Shown here piece by piece: positions 16,548 to 29,184 of a stretch of DNA of 64,000 nt (within the stretch, counting starts at the first letter, position 1; each line of letters opens with the position of its first letter). The notes beneath the pieces are model-generated. The model saw nothing but the letters and a program-made list of their open reading frames with translations, ran no database searches and was not told the DNA's origin. A program made the translations under genes and the position numbers. The DNA is from Lunularia cruciata. Taxonomy: Eukaryota; Streptophyta; Marchantiopsida; Lunulariales; Lunulariaceae. The DNA lies in assembly GCA_948567375.1 (NCBI GenBank), contig OX419759.1:43129493-43193492 (forward strand), given 5' to 3'.

Positions 16548-18699
16548 GTTGGTAGCTCAATCGGAGTTTTGATTTTCCCTAGTGTGCAAAAGCTCGTTTG
16601 ATTGATGCAGTTTTGGCAGTGAGGCAAATGATGTATGGAGCGCTGGCCAAATTTCAAGCAAAGAAAAGAAATTTTTAAGTGCTAGTTGTGATTTTGAGCT
16701 TAGGAGGTGAAAGTAGGACCAATTTGGGTGAGTTGCAAGAGTATGATTTCATTGTTATTCACAAACCTAAAGTGGTGAACCGTGATGTAGATGAGTTAAG
16801 TAGAAACCCATGTCCCAACCAACAAGATCAGATTGGAGCACGTTGGCTTGGTGATATAGATAGGAGATGGTGCTAGGTTGGCACACATCTATCTTTCTTT
16901 GTATAATTTTTTGAGGCTTTGGTGGCATCTCTCTTAGTGCATACAAGAGGAGTTATTGAGGTCACAGATCCAGAGAGTGGAGATAGTGGTACAATTCAAC
17001 GAGACATTCATAATGATGTCTTGTTGATGGACTATCTTTGCACTGGTATTGTGGGTGGCACAATTAGGGCCAAGGAGAAAGCAATGTCCTTGAGCAAGCC
17101 AAACAGTTTAGATTGGAGGGTAGACACCTTCTTTGTGTATAGGAAGATGGTAGAGTGAGAGTAGTACCACTTCCATCTCAAAGACCATAGTTGATCCGTC
17201 ATGCTCATGAGGAGCTAGGACGTTTTGGAGTAAAGCATACATATAACTTACTATATCTAGTCATTATTGGTGGCATGATATGTAGATGAATGTACATCAA
17301 TTTATTGCAAGATGTGTGGTTTGTGATCGAGTTAGAGCATCATTTATGCTCATATGCTATAGTTACACTCATTAACTATCATGGGATTGGATTACCATTG
17401 GAGTTTGAACTTTGTGGGACCTTTAGAGTTGACTGTGAGACATTATCGGTACGTTTGGTGATGTTGGAGCACTTCTCTAAGTAGATTGAGTTGGTGGCAC
17501 TTCTTGATAAGTCTAGTGAAGGGACGGCTTACTCGTTCTTGGATCGGGTTCTTAGTCATTTTGGTGCACCAATTGAGGTTTTGACTGATCAAGGTATAGA
17601 GTTCTTGGGAGAGTTTCAGGTCTTGTGTGACAAGGCTTTGATTGATCATCACACTACTTCTTGAGATCACTCTAAGGCAAATGGCTTAGCAGAGAGAGTG
17701 GTTCAAACAATGAAGAGAGGATTGCAAAATTATGGTTTGTAGAGAGGCCACTTGGGAGAGGCGATCTCCAGTTACCTTGGCTGGCCATGGGCTATTAGTT
17801 CAACCGGCAAGCCTTCTTACTATCCTTCTCTCCTTACTTTCTACTCTATGGACAAGATCCAGATTTACTTGTTGCCATTCCTTGAGATGCTATTGTAGTG
17901 TTGGACTTGGATGATCCAAATGTATGAGTGCATGTTCTCAACGGGCAGAGATCTTTTGGAGAGTGATGCCAATGGCCTTTGAGAACTTGGCAATTGCTCA
18001 ACATAGGGATATCTTACGCTATGCTACCATTCAAGGAGGAGGTTATAGACCTTTGATCTATCAATTTCATCCATGTGATCATGTATATCTACAACAAATA
18101 ACACAAACGACACAACAATGTTTCTATAGGTTGCACTATCTTGAGAGTGCACGAGGTTTTGCCATCTAGAGTCCTTGTGTTGAAAGGACGTGATGGTGTT
18201 GTTTGGAAGGATCATGTGCACATGCAATTGTACGCCATGCCACCTCCTAAACATTGATGGTACTATGGACCCAAGCTTTGCACTTGTACATGTAGGCTTG
18301 TGGTGTATGTTATATTGCTCTTTTGGTGGAGTTGCTACTATGTTAATGCGTGATAGTTGTTCAAGAGGATGGCTTATGGCATGTATGACTCCTCCCCTCA
18401 CAGTGGTTCCTCAGGGACAATGGTTATATCCTAGATGTACTTGACATGTGGCTACTTCATCCTTTATATGGTATAGATTGCAGACAAATATCTAACAATG
18501 GGGCTAGATAGCATTTGGCATCTTGATCTTTTGCCCACCATATGGTATACCATATACTTGGAGTAGATGGCTATTTGGAGGTAGAGAGACCTAAATGCAA
18601 ACTAGTGACCGATTGTGGTACTTTAGAGTCCATGTATGACTTATGTGTGAGTTGTGCTTCTATAGCGTGTGATGTTGTGCAACGATGTATATACGCACT
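16548..18699 (+). mobile_element. Copy C: internally deleted M-family gypsy element
   Basis: 16548 to about 16735 matches the M leader (around 10910-11070 of M). It then jumps directly to the end of the RNase H domain (LQEYDFIVIHKPKVVNRD). Integrase, its C-terminus, the PHD region and the terminal block (about 18610-18699) follow. Gag, protease, methyltransferase and RT are missing. Many stops and small indels are present. It starts at the edge of the D LTR and ends in the block without an LTR core. Confidence 0.85.
16735..18444 (+). pseudogene. Copy C: RNase H tail, integrase and PHD remnant
   Basis: Recognisable pieces are VNRDVDELSRNPCPNQQDQ (RNase H end), HAHEELG-like HHCC remnants near 17200, the integrase core around 17540-17700 (LTDQGIEFLGEFQVL) and the integrase tail from 17924. 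The PHD finger ends QGQWLYPRCT at 18441. Several PHD ligands are lost (CMLY, MRDSC, WLMAC, LYPRC), so the finger is dead here. Frequent TG and CA differences where M has CG fit cytosine-methylation decay. Confidence 0.82.
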
Positions 18700-21600
18700 A
18701 CACAGATAACATGATACATTTTGATAATCAAGTAAAACACCTATGGTTATCATTCAGAGAGATCTATTTAATTCATTTGAGTATATCATATGATTAACAA
18801 ATAATAAGCAACTATTCAAATAAACAATCACCTTGACTTCTATTTAATACAAGTAATAATTCAACTCAAATAGCCATGGTTAAATGAACTAAGAGGTATC
18901 TACATAAGAAAAAATTCCGTCTTCTGGTCTACTTTGATTGGTGGAGAGATTGGAAAGAAAATAATCCGCACATAAGTAAGGACTAGAGAAGAAAGATAGC
19001 TCCATGAGAAGAAGAGAAAAGACAAAATAATAGCAAAATTTCTCATTTTGAGTTGAACTATCTGTAGATTTTACTTATTTTCTCTTAAACAAATACATCT
19101 AATATCTTTTCTCTTAATATGATGCGAGAACCATTTCATTCCTTACAGAAGTCTATTCTAACTTAAATTGAATACAAGCTTAGGTCCCGTCCCGTTTGGC
19201 ACCAAGACATCAAAAGCCAATATTCACGTAAACATTTTATTTCATTAAGTGGCTTGACAAGTCGACAGTACCCGGCCTTGTGCGAAAGCTAGTCTTCGCA
19301 GATCTATAAAGAAGAAGAAAACGTAAACACGACAGATACAAGAACAAGAACGATGGAAGACCGATCAAGTACAAGGGATAAAACCATAAGAGGTATGGGG
19401 CTACCACATACCTTCTTATGAGACATCTGTCTTACGATGCCTGAGACATCTGTCTTACGACGCCTAAGAGATCTGATCGATGACACAGAGGACCCTCTTT
19501 TGTAAAACCGGCGAGGGCTTGAAAGAAGTCTGTGCGGGAGTCACAAGCGGCTACGAGTGCCAAGGCGTCTGTTTTGCATTCGTTCTTGACCACCTGGCGC
19601 CAGCGGCTGGCAACTGGCAACTGGCAGGCATCCGCCCTGGCAGCTCTTGCATTCGCCACTCTACTCGTTCCCGTGCTCAGTGACCGAGCGCCGCCAATTT
19701 GTCCAGTTCCCCCTCACGCCGACCCGGAATCCCGCCGGTTTTATTGACCGAACATTGACAATGCAATACCATCGTCCGCAAAGTGAAAGCCAGTTTTTCT
19801 TAATCAATCAACTGACGTGAAGGAATATATAACTCTGACATTAAACTGACAAACTCATCATGTTCAAGCGACTGTGGCGATACTTGATGACAGATTTCAA
19901 AGTGCGAACGATGACAACAAATCTGACCTGGATGGGAAGTTCACCCAAGACAGAGTCCGGGTTTCGATGTGTCCGTGAGTTTGCCAGAACTCGCGGTCTA
20001 ATGTACACACACCCGTGTGATAATTACCGGCGAGGTTAACGTCAATTTGTCCGACTTTGCGGATTACATAGAGAAACAGAAACCTGTCTCTATGTCCCCC
20101 GAGAAAATAAACCTGGATAGACTGGAATACCCATCGTAAATGATATGGGGTTGCCTTCAATTATCCGTCATATAAAGTTGAGATTAAAATTATTTAACAA
20201 AACCACAAAATATATTAAAATATTATATTATAATTTAATAAATTTTCAATTTATGTAAACCTCAGAACGTATATCTTGGTAACTTCGAAGATAAGGGCCT
20301 AAAGAGTATTGATTCAAAAGTCTTTGATATACAAATAGTTTCCGAGCAAGGATCAATCAAAATAATCTTAAATAATTTCATTAGAGTTTTAATGGTTTAA
20401 TTTATATTAGTAATCCAATCGAATTTCATATGGACCAAAATATAAACTACTCATAGAATAGGTTATATAAGTCAAGGTATAGTGTTCCTATGTTTGAAGC
20501 TAGTAAGATATACATTCTAAGGTTTACATAAACTGGAACTATATTAATTTATCATATAAAATTTTGATATTTTACATGGAATTTAGTATATAAATAATAG
20601 TATATACTTGGAAGAGATGCACCTCCTAGAGCCTTCGCTTAATGATTGACTTTTTAATGTGATACTATATAACATACATGTATAATGTAACAATCAAATA
20701 CAAAGAGTGATGGATATGAGGAATATATGGATAGATGAATTAAATGATTGGAGATTCTAACGGACATGAAATAATATCCAATCATGGTAACACAAAATCC
20801 TTGTTATCTTTTTTAATTCCAGGATAAAATTCGAAAGTGACACGCAAAGATAACAAGAAGGATAGGAAAGCCCATCAAACCTAAATAGATACTTATAAAT
20901 ATACCTTATATAAAGTCTGTCAACGTCGTTAATAACGTCGTACTTATTTATTCTAGTTTAAGCGTAGATGGATCAAGTCATTTAAAAATGATTCAAATGA
21001 ATAAGTATTTAAGGATGACAAGTTGGACAAAGGAGAAGTCACTTTAAGAATAAGATGGTGATGAATCATATAGAACATATATAACGTATGTATGCATTTT
21101 ACTTATTGGTAACATTTCTATGAAGCGCTTGATTCATAGAGATCATGCTTTCTAATAGAATATAAAAAGCTAAGAAATTAATTTTAGTAGAAAAGATAAT
21201 CAAACATAAATAAATACACATCAATATGAAAAAAGAAATGATTGAAACTAAAGAGTACAAAGAGAGAAGTTTTCTTAGTCTTGATTTATGGCCAATGAGA
21301 AATTTAGCAAATGAGCATACATTTTCTATATAGATAGATTAATAAGAAAAGGTAGTTAATTTCTTGAGATTTCTTAATAATGATAAAATATGATATAAAT
21401 TGATGAAGCATCGAACCGAACTATATGGAAACATGAAATACTTTACAAATATGATAACTAAAAGAAATTGATTAAAAATTATGAGCAAATTTGAAAACCA
21501 CTGTGTCAAAATCATGTACACAATAATATTATATATTCTTTGAACTTATTCTAAACGAGAATGTTCTTAATCTCAATAATGTTGCATTGTCTGATCGTAT

Positions 21601-23591
21601 GACATTTATATAGTCACCAGCATCTAACAGACGTGAAATACTCATAAATAAATTGAAATCTATGCGGAGAACTATGATATTTTCATTCTAGAACGTTTTC
21701 ATGAAATGATGAAAAATAACAATTGTTCACTTCTGCTTTCCAAAGCAATGAATTTCTAACATCAAATATGGAATTTGTTTACATTTATTTTCTTTAGACC
21801 CACTTTCTATTCAACCCTCCTTGTAGACTATGACAAACACCAGTGAAGTTCAGAACTGGACATTCAGCCTTCAATTCTTCCCTGAGGCAAGAAGCATTAG
21901 TCAAAGCATTCTTCTTTGGGCCGAATTGCTGAGTTCTGCTTCTACTTTTCTTACATGCATCACTGCACTTCCACTTCCACTTCCACTTCGAGGGAAGCAT
22001 TTGCAATTCATAAACCCAAGATGGAGTCGCTGTTTCTTGCCAGAAGTTGAGCTAGAATGTACATCTACTTGTTTTGAAGAGGTCTAGCATTACATTGAAT
22101 TCGGCTGTGAGATTCATGCTATGCTAGTCTTGTGGCATAATTCCCCCCCTTCCTTCGTATCGGACTAGTCTGGATAGAATAGTCTGCAGAGTCTTTCGCA
22201 AGTGATGATTTCCTTGGGTGGATCAAGTCAAGATGAGAATCGACTTCAAAGAAGTCAACTACTTTCGTAACTCATAGCAAGCGTTTAGCGAAATGTAGAG
22301 ATCCACAACTCAGGTTTCTCCGGAGTACTAGCAAAGCTAACGTAGGGGCGGTTATACTTGGTGAGCTGAATGTTCTAGACAGGTCTGCCTGTCCTCGAGC
22401 ATCTTTTCCCAGCACTTCTTGGGACAGATTGGAACTTGATAGGTTGTACCGAAGCGGGATGCTTGCAGAGGTGCTACACTGGCTGTGGCTTGAATTGCTT
22501 TGATCCTCGTCTCGTATAATTCTGCGCGACTGGACGCTACTGTTGGACACGACCTGCTCATAACATCCTGGAAACAGCTACATTGTCATATCATTCTTTT
22601 GATCTAAGAAGTCCGTATGCTTCTAGAGGATGTCCATGCCTCACGTTTTTCAGTTCGTTTGCTTGAACAAAGCTGACGTTTGCAGGGCAGAACTACGGTA
22701 TCCCAGGTAGCTTTGGAATAGTGGAGGAAGATGCGCTTGGCGACGCGGACAATGCAGTTTAGGCATCATGCAGAGAAGGAGTAGGTTTAGAACGTTTGTA
22801 GGAGCAAATCCAAAACACGGAACGAACGTTCTAAGTGGAGTCGCGGAAGTTTGCTTGCCTGTCACGCTTTCGAACGGGAAACGAGGGACGTATGCGGTGA
22901 TTCTGTCCCTTGACTATTATGACACAAAAATTTTCAAGTCGCAGTCGATACCCCGGAACTAGGAACGCTACTAATATTTGAGCTATGAGTTTGTCGAATT
23001 TATACACTTCGCATCCAATTGAATTGTTTTACCTGGCTCTGGGCTGGGGCCCGCGGATCCAGCGTATCCTTCTGTCAAAGTAACTAATTGGGAGCACAAA
23101 TCTTTACCTTGGTCATAGACGGTCAAACACGCTCCCCTGAGTATGCAGTAGTCGGCCATAGCAGCTGAATCTCTCTTATCCTTTCTGCTGTTTTTGTGTA
23201 TTTCTTCCTGGTGGCGGTAGGACCATTAGGGCAAAAGCTTAGGCTGAATGGGGAGAAAACCTCGCGAGAGCATTAAAGTCAGGAGCTACATTTCGTATTT
23301 AGAGATAAGGAGTACGGTCTAGGGCATTGAATTGACCTTGTGTATGGGCAAATGCCCATCTTTTGGTATGGTGCATTCTTTATCTTGAACAACGTACAGC
23401 ACACGACAGTAGAAATGAGGACATTCCATGGGAACATGTCTGGTTCTGGGGGGAGTTCAATCGAAATGTGAATTTTCAGCGAAGTGAGGGCCAGATGATC
23501 GAAATTTGGGATGCACAGATTCATGGGGTGTTGGGGAGAAGAAACGAGAGTAGTGGATAACTGCTGTTAAGACTTGTCGTGCGCCATCGCG
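18700..23591. other. No recognisable gene: AT-rich non-coding DNA
   Basis: Open frames are short and show no known domain. 20160-21790 is markedly AT-rich. A 23-bp unit is tandemly duplicated at 19419-19464, and ACTGGCA-type repeats occur near 19605-19625. I see no RNA gene. Confidence 0.5.
19419..19464. repeat. Tandem 2 x 23 bp repeat
   Basis: The unit TGAGACATCTGTCTTACGAY is repeated twice head to tail, with a single Y difference; a third degraded unit may follow. Confidence 0.7.
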
Positions 23592-25445
23592 ATGATCAGC
23601 GTGCAGCGGTTCCGAGCGGGAGTTCCCTCGATCGCCATTCTCCCGTGGACAACCATCGCTTACATCTTGTCCTTGGTTCAGTCAGCGGCTTGTAGGAATC
23701 GCACGTCCGAAGTATGCCGTGCATTTCGACTCCATGAACGCCAGTCAAGGAAGTCCTTAGCTTTGCGGTGCCTTCAAAGACACCTTGGTATGGTCCCTCG
23801 TTGTTTCTCTTCTGTAACAAATCTTGATCTTTCGACCTTGACTCTATTACCAAGTGACGTTCCTTCATTGCCACCCGAAGAAATTCATCAACTGAGGCTT
23901 GCAAGAGCTTTCCCTAGTGTTCGCGTCTTGAAAGTGATGAACGTGAATGATGATTGCATTAAGATCATCGGCCGCATATGGCCTCAAGTTGAAGATCTGA
24001 CACTCGTCTATCGCTGTGATGTGCTACCTCAACCACAACTTCAAACAGTCCTTGAGACCTTTAGGTACCTCAAGGTTCTGGATGCGAGAAATCTGTCTTG
24101 CGACAACGTAACATTGACTCTGAACAAGTCAGAGTCTCTAAGTCTGCAGTCTTTGAATCTGGAGACGATTCCAGTTTGGAAGGATCTTGATTTGGAAATC
24201 ATTGCCAAAGTATGCACGAGTCTTGAGACGCTCTGCATCACTGTCCATCTTCGGCAATTCACCGGGAAGGGGTTTCTTTCCCTGGCAAATTCCTGTAGAG
24301 GACTAAGGAAATTACGTTTGTTTCTGTACATCGGTTCTGAGCGAGACTTCGGTGCTGAGAGTGCACGACAATGTCTACAGACCCTGGTGAAAATGGTCGC
24401 GGATTTCCCTAGAATCCAGCTCCATATTTCTCTAGGGCACATTCCCGCATCAATCACAGATCTTTGGATGGATTGTCTAATTAAAATAGGTGGAAACATC
24501 CGTTCCTTGATGCTCTATTTTTTGGACACTGAAATTAGAGGAATTCTGAGTTGCAAAAACCTTACCGAAGTTACCTTCGGATCTTGTGAGAGCTTAGGGG
24601 ATGAGGACCTTTTGAATGCAGTCAAAGCATGCCCTCAGCTGTCTACACTCCGTATCCTGGACTGCAAGCGGATCACTGACAAGGGATTAGCACAAGTGGG
24701 CCAAGCAGCTTCTTTGAGTTCCCTCTCATTATGTTGTCTCAAAATCGGCCTCAAAGCACTGTTAAATGCCATCAAGCCCATGTCACATTCGTTATCTGCT
24801 CTACGTCTAATGATAAGTGGGACAGTCGATTCTCTAGGTGGCTTGAGCGGGTGGCCAAATTTACATCGTCTTGATTTGACGCTCACCACCAGTATCGTCT
24901 CAGAGGTGTTTTCAGAGCCGTGGTTGGAGTCGTGTCCAAATCTGAGGCATCTGGGAATAGTCTTCCAGAACTGGTGTCCATCTAGTCTGCAGTTTCTTTC
25001 AGTTTCGCGAACACTTTCAACTATGTCTATATCGTTTTCGAACAAGGTACCCAGGAATGTTCTGCTGTCACTCCTGGAAGACATTGCCCGTCTTCCCCTT
25101 CTTTCTTCATTGGCCCTATACATATGTAACGAGGAATGGCTGACGGAGGATGCAGGAGCGGTGATTGCGAACTGTCCAAAGCTTCAAACCCTGAATATTA
25201 CTTGGACCTCGAATCTGCTTGCTATCGAAGATTTCGAATTTGGTTTACGACCATTCCTGATCAAGCTGCTGAGTATGAAGTGTCTTCAAAACGTTCAGCT
25301 GCCTTGCTCCTTGAGTGATGAGAACGATATGAGGATTTTCTACCGGGGTTTGCATGCCCACACGATGTACTCCCTGTTGAAGAGTATATACGACCTGAAA
25401 GCTCGAGAAGAATATAGACAGCGGCCATCGCTGAGGAGAAGGTAG
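23592..25445 (+). CDS. F-box/LRR protein (single exon)
   Basis: 617 residues from ATG 23592 to TAG at 25443-25445. An in-frame TAA just before the longer open frame rules out a more upstream start. Near the N-terminus LPWTTIAYILSLVQ and EVCRAFRLHERQSRKSLALRC form an F-box, the Skp1-binding motif of SCF ubiquitin ligases. The remainder is a chain of leucine-rich repeats, for example VEDLTL, LKVLDARNL, LRKLRLFLYI, LSTLRILDCKRITDKGL and LQTLNITWTSNL. The RITDKGL-type repeat and the QSR-SLAL element after the F-box recall TIR1- and VFB-like plant F-box/LRR proteins, but the subclass cannot be assigned. It should act as a substrate adaptor. Substrate and partners are unknown. No neighbouring gene is close. 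Confidence 0.88.
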   Translation: MISVQRFRAGVPSIAILPWTTIAYILSLVQSAACRNRTSEVCRAFRLHERQSRKSLALRCLQRHLGMVPRCFSSVTNLDLSTLTLLPSDVPSLPPEEIHQLRLARAFPSVRVLKVMNVNDDCIKIIGRIWPQVEDLTLVYRCDVLPQPQLQTVLETFRYLKVLDARNLSCDNVTLTLNKSESLSLQSLNLETIPVWKDLDLEIIAKVCTSLETLCITVHLRQFTGKGFLSLANSCRGLRKLRLFLYIGSERDFGAESARQCLQTLVKMVADFPRIQLHISLGHIPASITDLWMDCLIKIGGNIRSLMLYFLDTEIRGILSCKNLTEVTFGSCESLGDEDLLNAVKACPQLSTLRILDCKRITDKGLAQVGQAASLSSLSLCCLKIGLKALLNAIKPMSHSLSALRLMISGTVDSLGGLSGWPNLHRLDLTLTTSIVSEVFSEPWLESCPNLRHLGIVFQNWCPSSLQFLSVSRTLSTMSISFSNKVPRNVLLSLLEDIARLPLLSSLALYICNEEWLTEDAGAVIANCPKLQTLNITWTSNLLAIEDFEFGLRPFLIKLLSMKCLQNVQLPCSLSDENDMRIFYRGLHAHTMYSLLKSIYDLKAREEYRQRPSLRRR

Positions 25446-28400
25446 TAGGTCGAGAAGGGTCCCAGATAATGACTAAAATCCTCTCATGTTAGAGACTCGG
25501 GCAACCCTTTGAGCTGTGCAGGTCATACAAGTCACGAAAGCTTTTGGTTAGCAAAGGCTGCCACATTATTTCGAGCTATTAAGGTAATGCAACTTTTGAA
25601 CTCCATACTTGTCTGTATGCCTTATCTGCTAGCTTAGCACAATTAGTTTTCCCAGAAGCTGGTTCAGGTCAAGAACTATTCTGCCTCCCATGCTTGATTT
25701 GTTTCATGGGTAACATGTAATTGAGTATTCTGTAATCAAAACGGATCCATGTACCATGTTGGATGGCCCGGTAGAGTATCTTATCTTATCTTAACCCTTT
25801 TCTCATGTCTTTCAGCGTCAATTTCAAGCATAAAAGAGGTGAATGGATTGATGGGGATCACGTCTTTTCTGTTCACGTGATAGCTACATCTCAACCTTCT
25901 TGTGCGTCAACAGAGCTGCAAGAAGTCGAAGATTCTTGCCAGAGAGTTAATCTCTGCTCCAAGTTGAGATATTGCTTCATATGGATTGCGTGATTCGGAG
26001 TAAAAGCATTGTTTTCTGTCTAGGACTTGAGCCTTACTTGAACTTGTGCATATCCACTGCTAGGCTTGAAGCTAAAATGCCAAGTGCATTCATGATTCTG
26101 GAATAACTAAAGGTTCAAAGCAATCAAGGACGGAAACTTGTCGACATTTCTTGTTCTTTATCTATGCTTTGTGCAACCGTCACCAAACACTAATTCTCCA
26201 TCAGGTTATTACGGGCCTTAGAATGCACTGACCACGATGCATTCTGGATGAAGGTGTCGTATGGACTTTTGTCTAAGCACCGCATCACTTATTGATCTAC
26301 ATTGACATGTAGAACTAGCATTCACTTAGAAGTGTAAGTGATAACTGTGGCCATTATAAATGCCAAAACCAGATAGAATTAAACCAAATTCCAGTCTATC
26401 CAGCTTTCTTACACAGCCGACAGTAGTTTTACCAAATGTTATGAGCAACAACGTTATCATGTCCACTTACTCAATCTGCCATACTCGTCCAAAGGGATGT
26501 ATAAGGCAGCAGAAATCACGTCTACTAACCACTTGACCGGACAGCGCATGCGCAAATACTTGATACTTCAGCATGTAGGCTTGTGAAGACATGCTACACC
26601 AAAACTTAACAACTCAAATCCATCATAGTAATTCACTCCTCTCTTTCATGGACAGAGACAGACAGACATCTATGAACGAGATACACCATTGTTCGCAAAT
26701 TTAGCAAATCTGAAGAAGAGTGACAGGACTGCTACCGGTTGATGTGACTTGTCATTGCAGAGCCAGCAGTCAAGTGTCGAATCGTATAGAGCTCCAGCAC
26801 AGGGAGGAGACAGTAAAAATCTGATTTAGTCGGTTGTAAAAGATAGTCCAGTATTCGTTCGAAAGTCAATGTTAAGCAAGGAGCACGGAGTGAAAGAGAT
26901 TTTATGATGAACAAATCTAATCGTACTGACAACAGCTGTACCGAGTATTACTGAAAAGTCTGCTAAAGTCTTCTAATCGTACTGGTAACAGCTGCATTGA
27001 GTATTTACTGAATAGTGTGCCAAAGTCTTCGAATCGTACTGATAATAGCTGCAGCAAGTATTCCTGAAAAGTCTGCTAAAGTCTTGGTCGAAGGTCTGTG
27101 AGAGAGAATATACGTAAAATTTAATTCCAAACATCCTTTGAAATTCTGTGTTATAACTGTAATTGCCATTGAAGAAGAAGAAGCTTTATTTGTGTTGTAA
27201 CCACTTGGTAATCATCACAGTTTAAGAAATAGAGTTAAGTAATTCAGTAAGCCGAATTGGTATGGTAATCCAAGTGACAGGTATTGATGTAAACCACTTC
27301 ACAGCACTCGTACCGTTCACTTTAGTACCTAGGCTAAAAAGGAACTTCCGTGTAAGTTCTTTGTGCCGCTATTTTTTCATTATGATTTGGGAGAACAGTT
27401 AATGCTTACGGACATTATGATGCAAGAAATCCCTTTTAAGTAATAATTTCTAGTATATTTCAGCAAGCACAACAATATTTTGGTGAATTAATCAAGATAA
27501 TATGTGATATAATACTCCATCGTTTCAACTCGATTGATATGTAAGATTTGAAGTTTCATTATACCTTTTTTTCCTTTTTTCTTTTTTCTATATTAAGATC
27601 AATAGTCTTATAATCTCTGCGATCTCAAGCTTCGATCATATCCATTCATACTTCTAAATTTAAAGCTCTTGTTTTAATTAAACCTTAAAATAATTTAATT
27701 AAACTTAAAAATTTAAGTAACATTGAGAGTTTAAATCTTCCCTTTGTTTACAATTATTTAGGAAGTTCTTACTTAACAAGCAACAAAGCAACCCCTTGCC
27801 ATATGTTGATTTCTTGTCTACTACCTCATCGATACAGTAACGATATTGTAAACATATTTCTTTCTAATAGTGATATTGTAAACATATCTCTTTGCATAAA
27901 TTTCTAATAATACGTCCATGAGGGAAAACATTTTTGAAATATCACACATTTAGTATCTTATTGATCGGTGAAGCATCTTTAGAACAATGTGTACATCTAA
28001 TATCTCAATATAATTAGTGTGAAGAACCATCTTTGGAGCATTTATTAACATTCAGCTTTAAATATCTTCAAGTGTATTTAGAGTAGTTGGGAACTCATTT
28101 TGGATGAGAAGCGATCCAAACTTTATGCACACAAAGCTTTTCAGCTCAGCTAGGGACAATTGCAAAGCGTATAAGATTAGTGATCGACATAAGAGTCGGA
28201 AGAATCGTGAGCTGAGTGAAGTAGGAGTAATCTTTCTATTTATCTTTCATTGCGTCCATGATTTCAACGAAATGGAGAAGAAGGTATCTCCACTGAAAAC
28301 CATACTTAATGGTGGGTATATAACATAGAGAAGACAAACTGGTCTCAAGACAATATATTATTCTGGAGACAAAAGTCTTGGCTGATCAAGTTTTAACTTT

Positions 28401-29184
28401 CCTTCCGTTGAAGTTACTGTAGTTGAAGATAGTATTCCCTGCCAAACACTAACATTGTATTCTACACAATTGCTCAAATTTCCCATGTTCAGCTCCAGAA
28501 AATATCAACTTTTGAATGACTAGTACTTAGTAAGATTAAGGACAGAATCACATATGCCAATTCAATTCCAAAACCTACAATACTTCCTATGTTCAGTCAG
28601 GCATCACACGTATGTTGAAGTGCTACAACTGGTCACACGCACTGGAAAAACATCCAAGTTAGGCCACACATTTCTGCTGATCCCCTTAAGACTACCATTG
28701 TTAAAACTGTCGCTTTTCATTTCCTCAGATAAGAGAAGAGGTTCACACCTTTCTTCCTTTTGAGATACCTGTAATTTAACAAGGACTTGGAGAAATCCGG
28801 TGATATCAAAGTGGCAGAATCACCCAAAACGAAGGAGGTAGATCATGCCTCTTCAAGCCATAAGATGAAGACATGTTCTTTTCTGTAAAGCTAGAAGCAA
28901 GTCGAAGAGACAGCATATGCGAAACTAATCAACGCCAAGACGCACTTGCCTCTTCAACAAGAAAGTGTTGTATCAAGTAAACTACAAGCACATGCATCTC
29001 CTTCTGCTGGTAGCAAACTGGTCCAAAGCACAAGCTTTTCTGGCTACTTACGCCACAGGCATGTAACACAATTCAATTTTGAGAGACATGAGCATCAGCA
29101 AATAAAGTCAAGAGTAACTGTTAAATTGATCTGAGTTTTGAGTCCACTCGTCCAACATGCTGATGTGATTCATGTGACTGATGC
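25446..29184. other. Intergenic region
   Basis: No supported gene. A 3 x 56-57 bp tandem repeat sits at 26916-27084. 27480-28030 is AT-rich. Short open frames show no recognisable domain. Confidence 0.5.
26916..27084. repeat. Tandem repeat, three units of 56-57 bp
   Basis: Units start at 26916, 26972 and 27029, each beginning TCTAATCGTACTG or TCGAATCGTACTG and ending CTAAAGTCT or CCAAAGTCT. They differ from each other at several positions, so the duplication is not very recent. Confidence 0.85.

Noticed and set aside
23596-25123. Long minus-strand open frames opposite the F-box/LRR gene
   Set aside because: They are shadows of the coding strand; none has a recognisable domain.
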